Part shown: piece after piece, positions 17,370-27,106 of the stretch
How the letters are laid out: each line of letters opens with the position of its first letter
How positions within the stretch are numbered: the first letter of the stretch is position 1
NCBI RefSeq assembly: GCF_034439435.1
Contig: NZ_JAPCKJ010000002.1
Coordinates: forward strand, 124,001 to 188,000
Length of the DNA stretch: 64,000 nucleotides
Direction: 5' to 3'
DNA from: Sarcina sp034439435
GTDB taxonomy: Bacteria; Bacillota; Clostridia; Clostridiales; Clostridiaceae
Translations under genes and position numbers: made by a program
Notes under the pieces: model-generated
What the model was told of the DNA's origin: nothing
Seen by the model: only the letters and a program-made list of their open reading frames with translations
Databases searched by the model: none

Positions 17370-18422
17370 CTAATAAATATATCTTTTTTCTATGCTTGAA
17401 TCTGATATTATAGGAGAAATATCAACCTTTAAAACAGAATCTTTTGAACAATTTTCCATTGATATAATAGTTATATTCATATTTACTTTTCCTAATATCT
17501 TTACTGGTATATTATTATTGAAGATTACACTTCTTTCCTTAAATCTTCTATAAACCATTCTAAATATATCATAAAAAACATTATTTTTAATTTCTCTACT
17601 TATACCTAATCCATGTACATTACCACATTCAATTATTCCTATTTCCATATCCTTATTAGCTTTAAATAGACATCCATAACCAACAGTTTGTCCTTTTACA
17701 ACTTTATAAGTATTTACTGGTTTTGCATAGTACTCATAAGTTTTCTTAATTCCTTTATTAAATCCTATATATCCATAAAGGACATTTCCAGCTCTAGCTC
17801 CTGTAGTAAAATCACATGCTTTGCTTAATTGATCATTTACAATAGCACTTGATGCCATACAATGTATTACCCTTACTTTTCCTATATATTTCTCAGTAGT
17901 AGATTTAAATAAATTTACTTGATTTAAAGTATAATTAACATCCTTTGCATTATGTAAATGAGTATATATACCATCAATCTCAATGTTAGGGAAATCCTTC
18001 TCTATTTTCTCTATGAACGAATCTAATCTTTCAGGTTTTATTCCCATTCTGCTCATTCCTGTATCTACATATATATGTACTCTTCTTTTTGTCTCTTTAT
18101 TTAAATCATCTAATATCTCTTCATTGTCTAAAGTTAATATTAAATTTTCTCTCTCATCTTTAAAATCTTCTTTTGTGCATAAAGGAGATAATATAAGTAT
18201 ATCTTTTTTAATATTTTCTAAGCATAAACTTTCTTCTATATTACCTACAGCTATTATATCAACTTTATCTTCTATGAATTCGGCAATTTTTTTACTTCCT
18301 AATCCATAAGCATCTCCTTTTATAACAGCAATAAATTTTTTATCTTGGATTAAATCCTTTATTATATTTATATTATTCTCTATATTTTTTAAATTTACAT
18401 CGCACCAAAAATAATTACTCAT
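17370..18422 (-). CDS. Alanine-racemase-fold PLP protein lacking the catalytic tyrosine
   Basis: A 350-aa protein with the alanine racemase fold. The PLP lysine lies in VIKGDAYGLG, and the DTGMSRMGIK segment (VDTGMGRLG in true Alr) is conserved. At the C-terminal domain the usual GYADG, which holds the second catalytic base Tyr, reads GNVHG. The strand VNMNITII is retained. It therefore probably binds PLP but may not racemise alanine. An alternative is a racemase for another substrate. It stands alone, with its own terminator. Confidence 0.75.
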   Translation of the reverse strand: MSNYFWCDVNLKNIENNINIIKDLIQDKKFIAVIKGDAYGLGSKKIAEFIEDKVDIIAVGNIEESLCLENIKKDILILSPLCTKEDFKDERENLILTLDNEEILDDLNKETKRRVHIYVDTGMSRMGIKPERLDSFIEKIEKDFPNIEIDGIYTHLHNAKDVNYTLNQVNLFKSTTEKYIGKVRVIHCMASSAIVNDQLSKACDFTTGARAGNVLYGYIGFNKGIKKTYEYYAKPVNTYKVVKGQTVGYGCLFKANKDMEIGIIECGNVHGLGISREIKNNVFYDIFRMVYRRFKERSVIFNNNIPVKILGKVNMNITIISMENCSKDSVLKVDISPIISDSSIEKRYIY

Positions 18423-18526
18423 ATTTTAATCCTCTTTCTACATTAAAGTTACATTTTATATGATAACATTTTTTTATGAATATATAAATTACTAATTTAT
18501 GATTAATTATATCCAAATAAAAAAAT

Positions 18527-18553
18527 CCCTTTACTTAATTTAAAAGTAAAGGG
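18527..18553 (-). terminator. Terminator of the NfeD-SPFH operon
   Basis: 10-bp stem CCCTTTACTT / AAGTAAAGGG with a 7-nt loop, followed on the minus strand by ATTTTTTT. Confidence 0.85.
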
Positions 18554-18611
18554 AAAAACAAATTCCTACGTAAGCCTTATAAAAGACTCATTTATAGTAT
18601 ATTCTTCAGAA

Positions 18612-19556
18612 CTATTTTTTATTCTCTTTTAATATATCTGCAATAGCCGCTATGCTACCTAGAGAAGATACTGCTTCATTAGGCAAAATAAGCTTATTAG
18701 CTGGATTAGTAGCCATTTCTTTTAATGCTTCAACTTGCTTTAATGCTATTACTGTTTCATTAGTTCCAGATTCAATTATTGCAGTATTTATTCTTTCAAT
18801 AGCGGCAGCTTCTGCCTTAGAAACTTCTGCAATGGCTCTAGCTTTACCTTCGGCTTCAAGTAATTGAGATTCCTTTAAACCTTCAGCATGTCTAATATTT
18901 GCTTCTTTTTCTGCTTCTGCTCTTAAAATCTTAGCCTGTTTTTCTGCTTCAGCTTTTGCTATTTCACTTTGTTTTAATCCTTCAGCTTGTAATATAGTAG
19001 CTCTCTTATCTCTTTCGGCCTTCATTTGTTTTTCCATAGCATCTTGAATTTCAGCTGGTGGCATTATATTTTTAATTTCTACAGAAAGTATTTTTATACC
19101 ATAAGCATCTGTTATTGTATCTATTATTGTTAAAAGCTCTAAGTTTATTTGATCTCTTCCTGATAAAACTTCATCTAAAGACATATTACCAACTATATTT
19201 CTCATATTTGTTATAGTTGAATAAACAATACCAGATTTAAAATCTTCTATATTATAAACTGCATCTTTAGCGTTTAATACTTTATAGAATATAACATTAT
19301 CAATTTCAATTTTTACATTATCCTTAGTGATTACGTACTGTGGAGGTATATCTAATATTTGTTGTTTAGTTGAAATTCTTTTTCTTACAAAGTCAGCAAA
19401 AGGAATAACTAAATGCCAACCTGGCTCTAATATTTTACTAAATTGTCCAAAACGTTCTAATACATAAACATATCCTGTATTTACAACTTTTATTGAAGAA
19501 ATTGCCGCAAATACCACTATTAATAATAAGATTATAATAATTACAGTAGCTACCAT
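18612..19556 (-). CDS. SPFH/Band 7 (stomatin-like) membrane protein
   Basis: A 314-aa protein with one N-terminal helix (about 3-22). A Band 7 domain begins VNTGYVYVLERFGQFSKILE, followed by a long Ala/Glu/Lys-rich coiled coil (about 185-255, AEAEKQAKILRAEAEKEAN). Stomatin-like proteins form ring oligomers in membrane microdomains and nearly always pair with NfeD proteins. The start has AGGAGGGG 7 nt upstream. It is 12 nt downstream of the NfeD gene. Confidence 0.92.
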   Translation of the reverse strand: MVATVIIIILLLIVVFAAISSIKVVNTGYVYVLERFGQFSKILEPGWHLVIPFADFVRKRISTKQQILDIPPQYVITKDNVKIEIDNVIFYKVLNAKDAVYNIEDFKSGIVYSTITNMRNIVGNMSLDEVLSGRDQINLELLTIIDTITDAYGIKILSVEIKNIMPPAEIQDAMEKQMKAERDKRATILQAEGLKQSEIAKAEAEKQAKILRAEAEKEANIRHAEGLKESQLLEAEGKARAIAEVSKAEAAAIERINTAIIESGTNETVIALKQVEALKEMATNPANKLILPNEAVSSLGSIAAIADILKENKK

Positions 19557-19568
19557 TTGTAACCCCTC

Positions 19569-19982
19569 CTATTTTTTAATTAGAATTTTATTTCCTTCTA
19601 TACCTATAATCTCGACCTTTGTCCCCTTTTTTAAAGGACCACTAACACTTTTAAATGTCCAATAAATCCCCTCAAATTTAATTAACGCTGAATCCTCTAT
19701 GTTTTCATCTAATATAAGTTTTCTGCCTACATAGTCTTGTTCCATTGTTTTAGTTCCTATATTATCCAACTTTATTTTCTTCTTAATTTTAGGATAAATA
19801 TAGAAGAAAAAGAAAATTGTTATTATGGCAAATAGTATGAATTGTAATATTACATTAGCATTTAAAAATGCTAATACTAACCCACCTAGAGCCCCAAAGG
19901 AAAATCCAACAAATAGAACGTCAGAGCTTAAATAGTCTATAATTATACCTGCTAAAATTACTGTTACCCAAAGCCATAACAT
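19569..19982 (-). CDS. NfeD-like membrane protein
   Basis: A 137-aa short NfeD protein. Three hydrophobic segments occupy about residues 1-70, and a C-terminal OB-fold-like domain follows (YVGRKLILDENIEDSALIKF ... GTKVEIIGIEGNKILIKK). It lacks the serine-protease domain of long NfeD. In bacteria NfeD partners the downstream SPFH protein in membrane organisation (established association, exact job unclear). AAAGGAGGGG precedes the ATG. Confidence 0.88.
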   Translation of the reverse strand: MLWLWVTVILAGIIIDYLSSDVLFVGFSFGALGGLVLAFLNANVILQFILFAIITIFFFFYIYPKIKKKIKLDNIGTKTMEQDYVGRKLILDENIEDSALIKFEGIYWTFKSVSGPLKKGTKVEIIGIEGNKILIKK

Positions 19983-20288
19983 TAATACCCCTCCTTTATT
20001 TAATTTACTTTTTATTAATATTTACTTTATTATACAGTTTATACATTATTTTTGCAAGTATTATTTTTAACTTTTTAAAATAATATTATAAAACATTATA
20101 AGAGTTAATAAATACTATATTTCTTCAGTTGATTTTATTAAGAATTCACATTAATATTTAATATATAGGTTTGTTTAGTAAATGTTTCTACTATAAGAAA
20201 ATATTATTTAAAAACACATATTTCCTTATGGGATAAACTTTTATTACTATAGAAATACTAAAAATAAAATATAAATGGAGATGATGCT
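19983..20288. other. Divergent intergenic region with NfeD promoter
   Basis: On the minus strand TTGCAA (20052-20057) and TATAAT (20029-20034) are 17 nt apart, a clear promoter for the NfeD-SPFH operon. No clear promoter or structured element was found for nadE in the remainder, which is AT-rich. Confidence 0.6.
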
Positions 20289-22196
20289 ATGGATTTCATA
20301 AAAGTAGGTGCAGCTTCACCTAAAGTAAAAATAAGTGATATAAAATATAATCTTAAAGAAATAGAGAATATGATTTTAGATGCTATAGATGAGGAAGTTA
20401 AAGTTTTAGTTTTTCCAGAGTTAAGTATATCTGCTTACACTTGTGGTGATTTATTTACAAACCAAAAACTAATTGAAAATTGTAACTTAGCTATAGAAAG
20501 CTTAGTTAACTTTTCTAAAGAAAAAGATATATTAATAGCTGTTGGTGCTCCTTTATTATATAGATATTCTTTATATAACTGTGCATACATAATCCTAAAT
20601 GGAAAAGTTTTAGGTATAGTTCCAAAAAGCTACATACCAAACTATTCAGAGTTCTATGAAAAAAGATGGTTCACAGAAGGTTTCAATATTAAAGGATTAA
20701 ATTTAGATTTACCTTTTCAAAAAGAAGTTCCTTTTGGAACTGATTTAATATTCTCATTTGAAAGCTTAAAAATAGGATTTGAAATTTGCGAAGACTTATG
20801 GGTTACTATACCACCTAGCTCTAATTTAGCTCTTATGGGTGCTAACCTTATTTGTAACCTTTCAGCTTCTAATGAACTTGTATCAAAGAGCTCATATAGA
20901 AAGTCATTAGTACAAAATCAAAGTGCTAGAACAATGAGCGCATATATTTATTCTTCAGCTGGAGTTCATGAATCAACTACAGATCTATTATTCAGTGGCC
21001 ATATGCTTATAGCTGAAAATGGTACTATATTAAAAGAAAATAATAGATTTAGAAGAGAAAATGATTTATTAACTGGTATAGTTGATCTATTTAGATTAGA
21101 TGCTGAAAGAACTAAAAATATAAGCTTTAGAAACTCTACTTTTAATGAACAAAATGAACCTAGATTTATACCTTTTACTTTAGAGAATACAAAAATAAAT
21201 AATTTTGATAGAGAAATAGATAAACATCCATTCTTACCAAAATCACAATACGCAATGGAAGCTCGTTGTGAAGAGATATTAAATATACAAGCAGCTGCTC
21301 TTGCTAAAAGATTAGAACATACTAATCTAAAGAGAGCCGTAATAGGTATTTCAGGTGGCCTTGACTCTACTCTTGCTCTATTAGTAGTTGTAAAAACATT
21401 TGATATGTTAAATATACCTAGAGAAAATATAATAACTGTAACTATGCCTGGTTTCGGGACTACAGACAGAACATATAATAATGCTGTAACTCTTTGCAAA
21501 GAACTTGATTGTGACTTTAGAGAAATAAATATAGTAAAGGCTGCTCTTCAACATTTTGAAGATATTGGTCATGATAAAGAGATTCATGATGTAACTTATG
21601 AAAATGTTCAAGCAAGAGAAAGAACTCAAATACTTATGGATATAGCAAATAAAGAAGGTGGCTTATTAATAGGTACTGGTGATCTTTCTGAATTAGCTTT
21701 AGGATGGTGTACTTATAATGGAGATCATATGTCAATGTATTCTGTTAACTGCTCTATTCCTAAAACTTTAGTTAGATTCTTAGTTAATTACTTTGCTAAT
21801 AATGAAATTTCAGATGATGCTAAAGAAGCATTACTAGATATTTTAGATACCCCTGTTAGCCCAGAGTTACTACCAAAGGATAAAGAGGGAAAAATCGCTC
21901 AAAAAACTGAAGATATTGTTGGTCCATATGAACTTCATGATTTCTTTCTATATCATTTTATAAAACATGGTTCAAGTCCTGAAAGAATATTCTTGCTAGC
22001 CAAGGAAGCCTTCAAAAACGATTATGACGAAGAAACCATAAAAAAATGGTTAGATAAATTTATAAGAAGATTCTTTACTCAACAATTTAAGCGTTCTGCT
22101 CTTCCAGACGGTCCAAAGGTAGGTTCAATATCCCTTTCACCTAGAGGTGATTGGAGAATGCCTTCTGATGCAGTATATAATGATTTTTTAATATAA
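20289..22196 (+). CDS. nadE: Glutamine-hydrolysing NAD+ synthase
   Basis: A 635-aa two-domain enzyme that makes NAD+ from nicotinate adenine dinucleotide. The N-terminal nitrilase-fold glutaminase has the Glu-Lys-Cys triad in VFPELSISAY (E44), VPKSYIPNYSEFYE and FEICEDLW. The C-terminal synthase carries the PP-loop VIGISGGLDSTLALLV and GTGDLSELALGW. The domains are linked by an ammonia tunnel in known structures. TGGAGATGATG precedes the ATG. It stands alone and is followed by a long hairpin. Confidence 0.95.
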   Translation: MDFIKVGAASPKVKISDIKYNLKEIENMILDAIDEEVKVLVFPELSISAYTCGDLFTNQKLIENCNLAIESLVNFSKEKDILIAVGAPLLYRYSLYNCAYIILNGKVLGIVPKSYIPNYSEFYEKRWFTEGFNIKGLNLDLPFQKEVPFGTDLIFSFESLKIGFEICEDLWVTIPPSSNLALMGANLICNLSASNELVSKSSYRKSLVQNQSARTMSAYIYSSAGVHESTTDLLFSGHMLIAENGTILKENNRFRRENDLLTGIVDLFRLDAERTKNISFRNSTFNEQNEPRFIPFTLENTKINNFDREIDKHPFLPKSQYAMEARCEEILNIQAAALAKRLEHTNLKRAVIGISGGLDSTLALLVVVKTFDMLNIPRENIITVTMPGFGTTDRTYNNAVTLCKELDCDFREINIVKAALQHFEDIGHDKEIHDVTYENVQARERTQILMDIANKEGGLLIGTGDLSELALGWCTYNGDHMSMYSVNCSIPKTLVRFLVNYFANNEISDDAKEALLDILDTPVSPELLPKDKEGKIAQKTEDIVGPYELHDFFLYHFIKHGSSPERIFLLAKEAFKNDYDEETIKKWLDKFIRRFFTQQFKRSALPDGPKVGSISLSPRGDWRMPSDAVYNDFLI

Positions 22197-22592
22197 AAAT
22201 AATTAAGTTTTTTTAATTTAAGCTATAAATATTATTCTAAAACTATTTATTATAATCTAGAATATTCTGAAATAAATAGTTTTTAGAATATGTTTATAGT
22301 TTTTTTATTAAATTTTTAAAAAAAACAAAAATTATTTTTATTTTTTTAATGTATTCAGAGATAAATCACCTATCTTAACGAATTATTTTTACTATTTTTG
22401 GTGTATTCTTATACAAAAAAATAGTATTTTGTAAAAAAATTAAGAACATTGACATACTTTTGCCAAAAATATATTGTAAACTTTTATATAGATAATGTAT
22501 AATTAGAATTTAGACAGATACTTATTTTAAATCAGTTATTTTGTCAAAATATGTTTGATACAAATTATTTAAAAAGGAGGAGCTAGGAGGCT
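22197..22592 (+). other. Intergenic region: nadE terminator and promoter of TPR gene
   Basis: A long imperfect hairpin (about 22221-22300, core 22234-22289) ends in a T-run and probably terminates nadE. TTGACA (22449-22454) and TATTGT (22472-22477) with 17-nt spacing form a candidate promoter for the downstream gene. A further TATAAT-like box lies near 22497. The rest is AT-rich without visible coding potential. Confidence 0.5.
22234..22289 (+). terminator. Terminator hairpin after nadE
   Basis: 17-bp stem ATTCTAAAACTATTTAT / ATAAATAGTTTTTAGAAT with one bulged T. It extends outward with imperfect pairing and is followed by a T7 run. Confidence 0.6.
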
Positions 22593-24029
22593 ATGAGTAA
22601 ATATGATAAAAAACTTAAAAAAGCATTAGCTCAATATGAAAATGGAAATTATGAGGAAGCATTAGATATATGTGAAAAAGTACTTGATAAAGATTATAAT
22701 AATGAAGAAGCACTTATATTAGAAGGAAGAGCTCTTGAGAAGCTTAATAGAATAAGTGATGCTATTGTTTCTTGGAAAATAAACTCTGAGTACAACAACA
22801 ATGAAGAAGCTAGAACAAAACTTGAAAAGTTTAATAATATAGATGAGAAAAAACTAGCAATGAGTACTATATTCAGTGATACTATGAAGGATGAAATTAA
22901 GGCTAGACTTCAAGAAGAAGCTCAAAAAGAATATGCTAAGCAATTAGAAAAAAGAGAGCCTGAAACTAATCCTGAAGTTAAAAAGACTGAAAAGGTTAAA
23001 GAAAATTCAAAAGTTGAACAAGCTTCAGTTATTAATATCAATAAAGAAACACCAAAAGAAGATATTAAAATCGATGATATAAAAATAAGTCAATCAGTTA
23101 AGGAAACTCCAATTAAAGAAGCTCCAAAAGCTGAAAATAAACATCTTGATAATGTAACAAAAGTTGACTTCCATAAAAAAGATGAAATTAAAAATGAAAA
23201 AATAAAGGAAGCTAAAGAAACTAAGGATGATAATGAACCTAGAGTTATTAGTACACCTAACTTTAAAAATGAAAAGTCAAATTCAAAAAAATCAAATAAA
23301 AAGAAACCTGTTAAGTATGTTGCTGTAGCTGTTTCAGGTGCTATTGTCCTACTACTTGCTTATGGTATAACAAAGAATATAAAAACTACAAATGCAGGTA
23401 ATACTCAAGTAACTTCAACTGAAGAAAGTACTGACCAAGCTAGTAATTCAACAGAGAATAAGCCAAGCGAAAATTCATCAACTGAAAATAAAACACTTAA
23501 TGTAGATGAATTAAATAAAGCTGTTCAAGATAAAGACATAACTTCTCTTTATACAATATTAACTTCTACTCCAAAGGATAAAGTCCCAGCAGATGCTTTA
23601 GATGCTTATAATAAAGCCGAGGAGTTAATGAAAAATGATGGAGTTAAAGATTTATACTTAAAAGGATCAGATTTATTTAAAGAGAAAAAATATGAGGATG
23701 CTCTTAAAGATTTTCAAAAAGCATATGCATTCTCAGATGGTTCTTACTTAAAGCCTCACTTAATGTATTTCATAGGAACTTCTTATGAGAACTTAGATAA
23801 TAATGCAGAAGCAATTAAATACTTCCAAGATTATTTAAATAATTATAAAGCTAAACCAAATGCTGAAGATGTTATGTACACTCCTCAATGCTTATATAAC
23901 TTAGCTATCTTATATGATAAAGAAGGTAATAGCGCTGAGGCTAAGAAATATGCTCAAGAAATTGAAGATAATTATCCAAATACAATGTTCTATAATGACG
24001 TTACTAAGAAAATTATCTACGGTAAATAA
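22593..24029 (+). CDS. TPR-containing membrane protein
   Basis: A 478-aa protein of unknown specific role. TPR units lie at both ends: residues 5-70 (YENGNYEEALDICEKVLDKD) and about 340-470 (LKGSDLFKEKKYEDALKDFQ, YENLDNNAEAIKYFQDYL). Between them is a Lys/Glu-rich linker (90-240) and one membrane helix (242-260). The N-terminal TPRs are probably cytosolic and the C-terminal ones outside, so it could bridge partners across the membrane (inference). Two SD-like sites (AAGGAGGAG and AGGAGG) precede the ATG. Confidence 0.8.
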   Translation: MSKYDKKLKKALAQYENGNYEEALDICEKVLDKDYNNEEALILEGRALEKLNRISDAIVSWKINSEYNNNEEARTKLEKFNNIDEKKLAMSTIFSDTMKDEIKARLQEEAQKEYAKQLEKREPETNPEVKKTEKVKENSKVEQASVININKETPKEDIKIDDIKISQSVKETPIKEAPKAENKHLDNVTKVDFHKKDEIKNEKIKEAKETKDDNEPRVISTPNFKNEKSNSKKSNKKKPVKYVAVAVSGAIVLLLAYGITKNIKTTNAGNTQVTSTEESTDQASNSTENKPSENSSTENKTLNVDELNKAVQDKDITSLYTILTSTPKDKVPADALDAYNKAEELMKNDGVKDLYLKGSDLFKEKKYEDALKDFQKAYAFSDGSYLKPHLMYFIGTSYENLDNNAEAIKYFQDYLNNYKAKPNAEDVMYTPQCLYNLAILYDKEGNSAEAKKYAQEIEDNYPNTMFYNDVTKKIIYGK

Positions 24030-24031
24030 TA

Positions 24032-24069
24032 AAAAAATCACAGGTTTTAATTAAAATCTGTGATTTTTT
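24032..24069 (+). terminator. Terminator of the TPR gene
   Basis: Stem AAAAAATCACAGGTTTT / AAAATCTGTGATTTTTT, 4-nt loop, T6 at the end; directly after the stop codon. Confidence 0.88.
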
Positions 24070-24147
24070 ATTTATAGTTTTATATTAATAATAGTTAATT
24101 TAAAACTATAATTTTTTTAAAATTTAAAATAAATATTAACTTAAAAA

Positions 24148-24972
24148 TTACATTGCTTCTGAATCAGGGAAAATCATATTTGCAACTTTTTCAAATTCTA
24201 CTCCCACATATTTTGAACTATGAGAATCTGATCCTAAAACCATCGGTATATTATACTTTAAGCATAAATCTAAAAATATTCCTTGTGGATGTACTTCTCC
24301 GCATTTTTCTCTTCTAAGTCCTGAAGTATTTAAATCAATCTCATATTTACCTTTTTTCATCTCTTTAAGAACATTTTCTAAAAGTTTCATGTTATATTTC
24401 TCATTTGGAAAATCTTCTTTATATTTTCTTACTAAAGTTGGATGTCCTATTCGTTTAGGCTTGTACTTTCCTAAATCACTCTTAATTGACTTTAACATGG
24501 TTTCATAGTATAAATCATAGAGTTTATCCATTCCACCTATCTTTTCTACTAATTGGCCAATCATATCTGACCCGTTTCCTATTTGATAGTATTCACCCTC
24601 AAATTTTACTATGTGTACAGAAAGAATAGCATCGTCTAAATACTTTCCATACTTATCTAATATAGCTTTAGTTTCATGTTCATATCCTTCAACATAATCT
24701 ACCTCTAAACCTACATTAACCTTAATTTTATCCTTAACCTTCTCTTTTAATTCAGCTATACCCTTTAGATATTCTTCTAATCTCTCCATAGGTAGAGCGC
24801 TATTTTTCCTTGGAGAAGGATCTTCCATAGGAAGTGGCATATGTTCTGTAAAAGTTATTTCAGTAATACCATTTTTTAATGCGGTATCAATGTACATATC
24901 TAAACTATCATCACTTCCATGAGGACAATAAGTGCTATGTACATGTCCATCTCTTCTTGTGTTTAAAATCAT
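24148..24972 (-). CDS. hisK: Histidinol-phosphatase-like PHP-domain phosphoesterase
   Basis: A 274-aa PHP-family metal-dependent phosphoesterase. Metal ligands are visible in DGHVHSTYCPHGSDD, EITFTEHMPLP and VLGSDSHSS. Length and motifs match the HolPase/HisK type that removes phosphate from histidinol phosphate. No other histidine gene is in the window, so a different small phosphate substrate is possible. Confidence 0.82.
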   Translation of the reverse strand: MILNTRRDGHVHSTYCPHGSDDSLDMYIDTALKNGITEITFTEHMPLPMEDPSPRKNSALPMERLEEYLKGIAELKEKVKDKIKVNVGLEVDYVEGYEHETKAILDKYGKYLDDAILSVHIVKFEGEYYQIGNGSDMIGQLVEKIGGMDKLYDLYYETMLKSIKSDLGKYKPKRIGHPTLVRKYKEDFPNEKYNMKLLENVLKEMKKGKYEIDLNTSGLRREKCGEVHPQGIFLDLCLKYNIPMVLGSDSHSSKYVGVEFEKVANMIFPDSEAM

Positions 24973-25114
24973 CTTTATCCTCCGTAATATTCTGTTATGT
25001 TTTTTGTCAAATTATTATAAGGCATATATCTTTATTTATAGTAATCCACCCTTAGGTAAAGATTCAATAAATAAAAACCTAAATAAACATATGATATATA
25101 ATTAAACTAAATTA

Positions 25115-25171
25115 AAAACTATAAAACTTAAGATTCCAACTTAAGATTCCTATAGTTTTTAGTCTCTTTAT
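25115..25171 (-). terminator. Terminator of the EEP gene, built around a direct repeat
   Basis: Outer arms AAAACTATA / TATAGTTTT enclose two tandem copies of AACTTAAGATTCC (25127-25139 and 25139-25150 region). The CTTAAG palindromes can also pair. Minus-strand T-rich sequence follows. Confidence 0.5.
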
Positions 25172-25220
25172 ATTATACATTATTAAATAAATAAGGCAAA
25201 ATAAACCTTAAGGAGATATT

Positions 25221-26009
25221 TTATTTTAATTTAAATTCACATATAACAGGATAATGATCTGATGGGTATCCTCCATCTATTTCTCTATCGTCTATATATA
25301 AATTTTCAATTTTGAACTCTTTTGAATATATGATATAATCTATTACTCCTCCATCATATCCACCTTTAAAATCATGAAAAGTACCTATTATATTATTTTG
25401 AATTTTGTCATAACATACATTAAATTCTATAGTATCTTCTTCTGAGTCTTTTATTATATTAAAAAGATTATCCTCTAAGTAGCAATTAAAATCTCCCATT
25501 ATTAAGTATGGTGATTTTTTTATTCCATAATTCTTTTTAACCTCATTTAATATTATTTTTATTCCCTCTTCCCTTGCCATTTCACTTTCATGATCAAGAT
25601 GAGTATTATATATAACTAACTCTACATCCTTTATTTTATCTTTTGCTTTTAATCTTGTACATATTCTTGGAAGACTACTATTAAAATCTTTGCTTCCCTT
25701 AATTTTTGGAGTTTTAGATAACCAAAATTGATTCCATTCTAATAAATCAAACTTTTCTTTTTTGAAAAATACGGCATTAAATTCATCTTTACCAGTTCCT
25801 TCTCTATCCTCTCCAATCCATGAATACTCATCTAATATACTATCCATATCATTTAACATATGAATTAGCCCTTCTTGAGTTCCTATTATATCTGGTGAAT
25901 ATTCCTTTATTAATTTTGTAATTCTAGCACATCTTTGACTCCATTCATTATTATTCTGTGCCTTAAAATCATACTTTAAGTTAAATGTCATAATTTTTAA
26001 ATTTCTCAT
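25221..26009 (-). CDS. Endonuclease/exonuclease/phosphatase (EEP) family hydrolase
   Basis: A 262-aa single-domain EEP protein. Signature segments are IMTFNLKYDF, DIIGTQEGL (metal-binding Glu), YNTHLDHES, LIMGDFNCYLEDN and GYPSDHYPVICEF (the catalytic Asp-His end). The family covers nucleases, sphingomyelinases and sugar-phosphate phosphatases. There is no signal peptide, so it is cytosolic; substrate unknown. Start choice is weak: no good SD precedes the ATG at 26009, and GGGGGAG lies some 35 nt upstream. Confidence 0.85.
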   Translation of the reverse strand: MRNLKIMTFNLKYDFKAQNNNEWSQRCARITKLIKEYSPDIIGTQEGLIHMLNDMDSILDEYSWIGEDREGTGKDEFNAVFFKKEKFDLLEWNQFWLSKTPKIKGSKDFNSSLPRICTRLKAKDKIKDVELVIYNTHLDHESEMAREEGIKIILNEVKKNYGIKKSPYLIMGDFNCYLEDNLFNIIKDSEEDTIEFNVCYDKIQNNIIGTFHDFKGGYDGGVIDYIIYSKEFKIENLYIDDREIDGGYPSDHYPVICEFKLK

Positions 26010-26157
26010 AATCAATTATTCAATTAATAATCCTAATTAATTGAATCTCTCCCCCTTTATTTATATCTTTTTAAAATAATTATAATCTTTATATTAATAT
26101 ATTTTATAGTGTGAAATTATATTTTCTATGTACATATTTCAAATTAGATATATATTA

Positions 26158-26397
26158 TTAAAATTTTAAATTAGATACTTGTTTAAACATATTCAGCTCT
26201 TTTTCAGACTCTACAGAATCTAAAGTTTCATTCCAGTCTTTATCAAATTTAATTTTAAATAATTCAACATGACTTTTATCATTTTTAGGAGCCATTGCTA
26301 CATATTCTGCACCACATATTAACCTTTGTTCTAGAATTAGATATTCTACTTTTTTTCCATTTTCATCTTTAAAAGATACTACTTGATTTTCAGACAT
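26158..26397 (-). CDS. DUF1292-family small protein
   Basis: A 79-aa cytosolic protein of the DUF1292 type (YrzB-like), common in Firmicutes and of unknown function. The pattern VSFKDENGKKVEYLILE ... EYVAMAPKND ... ELFKIKFD is typical. AAGGAGG 6-8 nt before the ATG at 26397 sets the start, not the upstream in-frame ATG at 26415. Confidence 0.75.
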   Translation of the reverse strand: MSENQVVSFKDENGKKVEYLILEQRLICGAEYVAMAPKNDKSHVELFKIKFDKDWNETLDSVESEKELNMFKQVSNLKF

Positions 26398-26629
26398 TTT
26401 ATTTTCCTCCTTCAATATATTTCCATTTGATTTTTACTCTCTTTTTTATTATTTTATATATTTTTTTATTTATTCTTTTATTTATTCTTTTTTATTTTAT
26501 TACTCATTTACGAGTATATTATTTAGGAGTATATTTAAGAAATAATCAAATTATTAGAATCTATAGCATCTATTTTAAAAGAAACTTATCTTTCTAAATG
26601 AAATTTACCATGAAAATTGTAAAAAAAAT

Positions 26630-26659
26630 AAACCATCCTATCATTAGATAAGATGATTT
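26630..26659 (-). terminator. Terminator of the rhodanese/membrane-protein operon
   Basis: 13-bp stem AAACCATCCTATC / GATAAGATGATTT (two G-T or mismatch positions), 4-nt loop, followed on the minus strand by ATTTTTTTT. Confidence 0.82.
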
Positions 26660-26677
26660 ATTAAAACTATTATTAAC

Positions 26678-27103
26678 TTACTTATATTTTATAGAAACTA
26701 CTATATTCCAAATAATTTGAATTACTAAAACTACTAAGGCTATCATTATAAAATAATAGTACGATAATAAGTTTTCAAAAAACTGTAGTTTTATAACTAA
26801 AGCTAAAATAATAGCCATAAAAGTGCTTATTATTGTTTGAACTATATAAAATTTATTCTTATTACTTTTTACTAAATAAATAAACCATATAAAAAATAAT
26901 AAAGCTAAAATCAAAGCTATAACTGATAAGATATATAAATTTTCGTTACTTATGCTCTTTGAGTACTCATATCTTTTAAAATAAACATGGTGCATTACAC
27001 CGGCTTTTTTAGTTGTTAAATATTCAATAGTAATTATAGCACACCATAAAGCAGCTTGAATAAATACTATTAATGGATATATTATTTTCTTTAATTTACT
27101 CAT
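26678..27103 (-). CDS. Four-helix membrane protein of unknown function
   Basis: A 141-aa hydrophobic protein. Four likely helices lie near residues 8-26, 58-78, 85-107 and 112-136. I recognise no family. It begins 3 nt after the rhodanese lipoprotein stop, so the two are translated from one mRNA and may act together at the membrane. Confidence 0.65.
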   Translation of the reverse strand: MSKLKKIIYPLIVFIQAALWCAIITIEYLTTKKAGVMHHVYFKRYEYSKSISNENLYILSVIALILALLFFIWFIYLVKSNKNKFYIVQTIISTFMAIILALVIKLQFFENLLSYYYFIMIALVVLVIQIIWNIVVSIKYK

Positions 27104-27106
27104 TGA

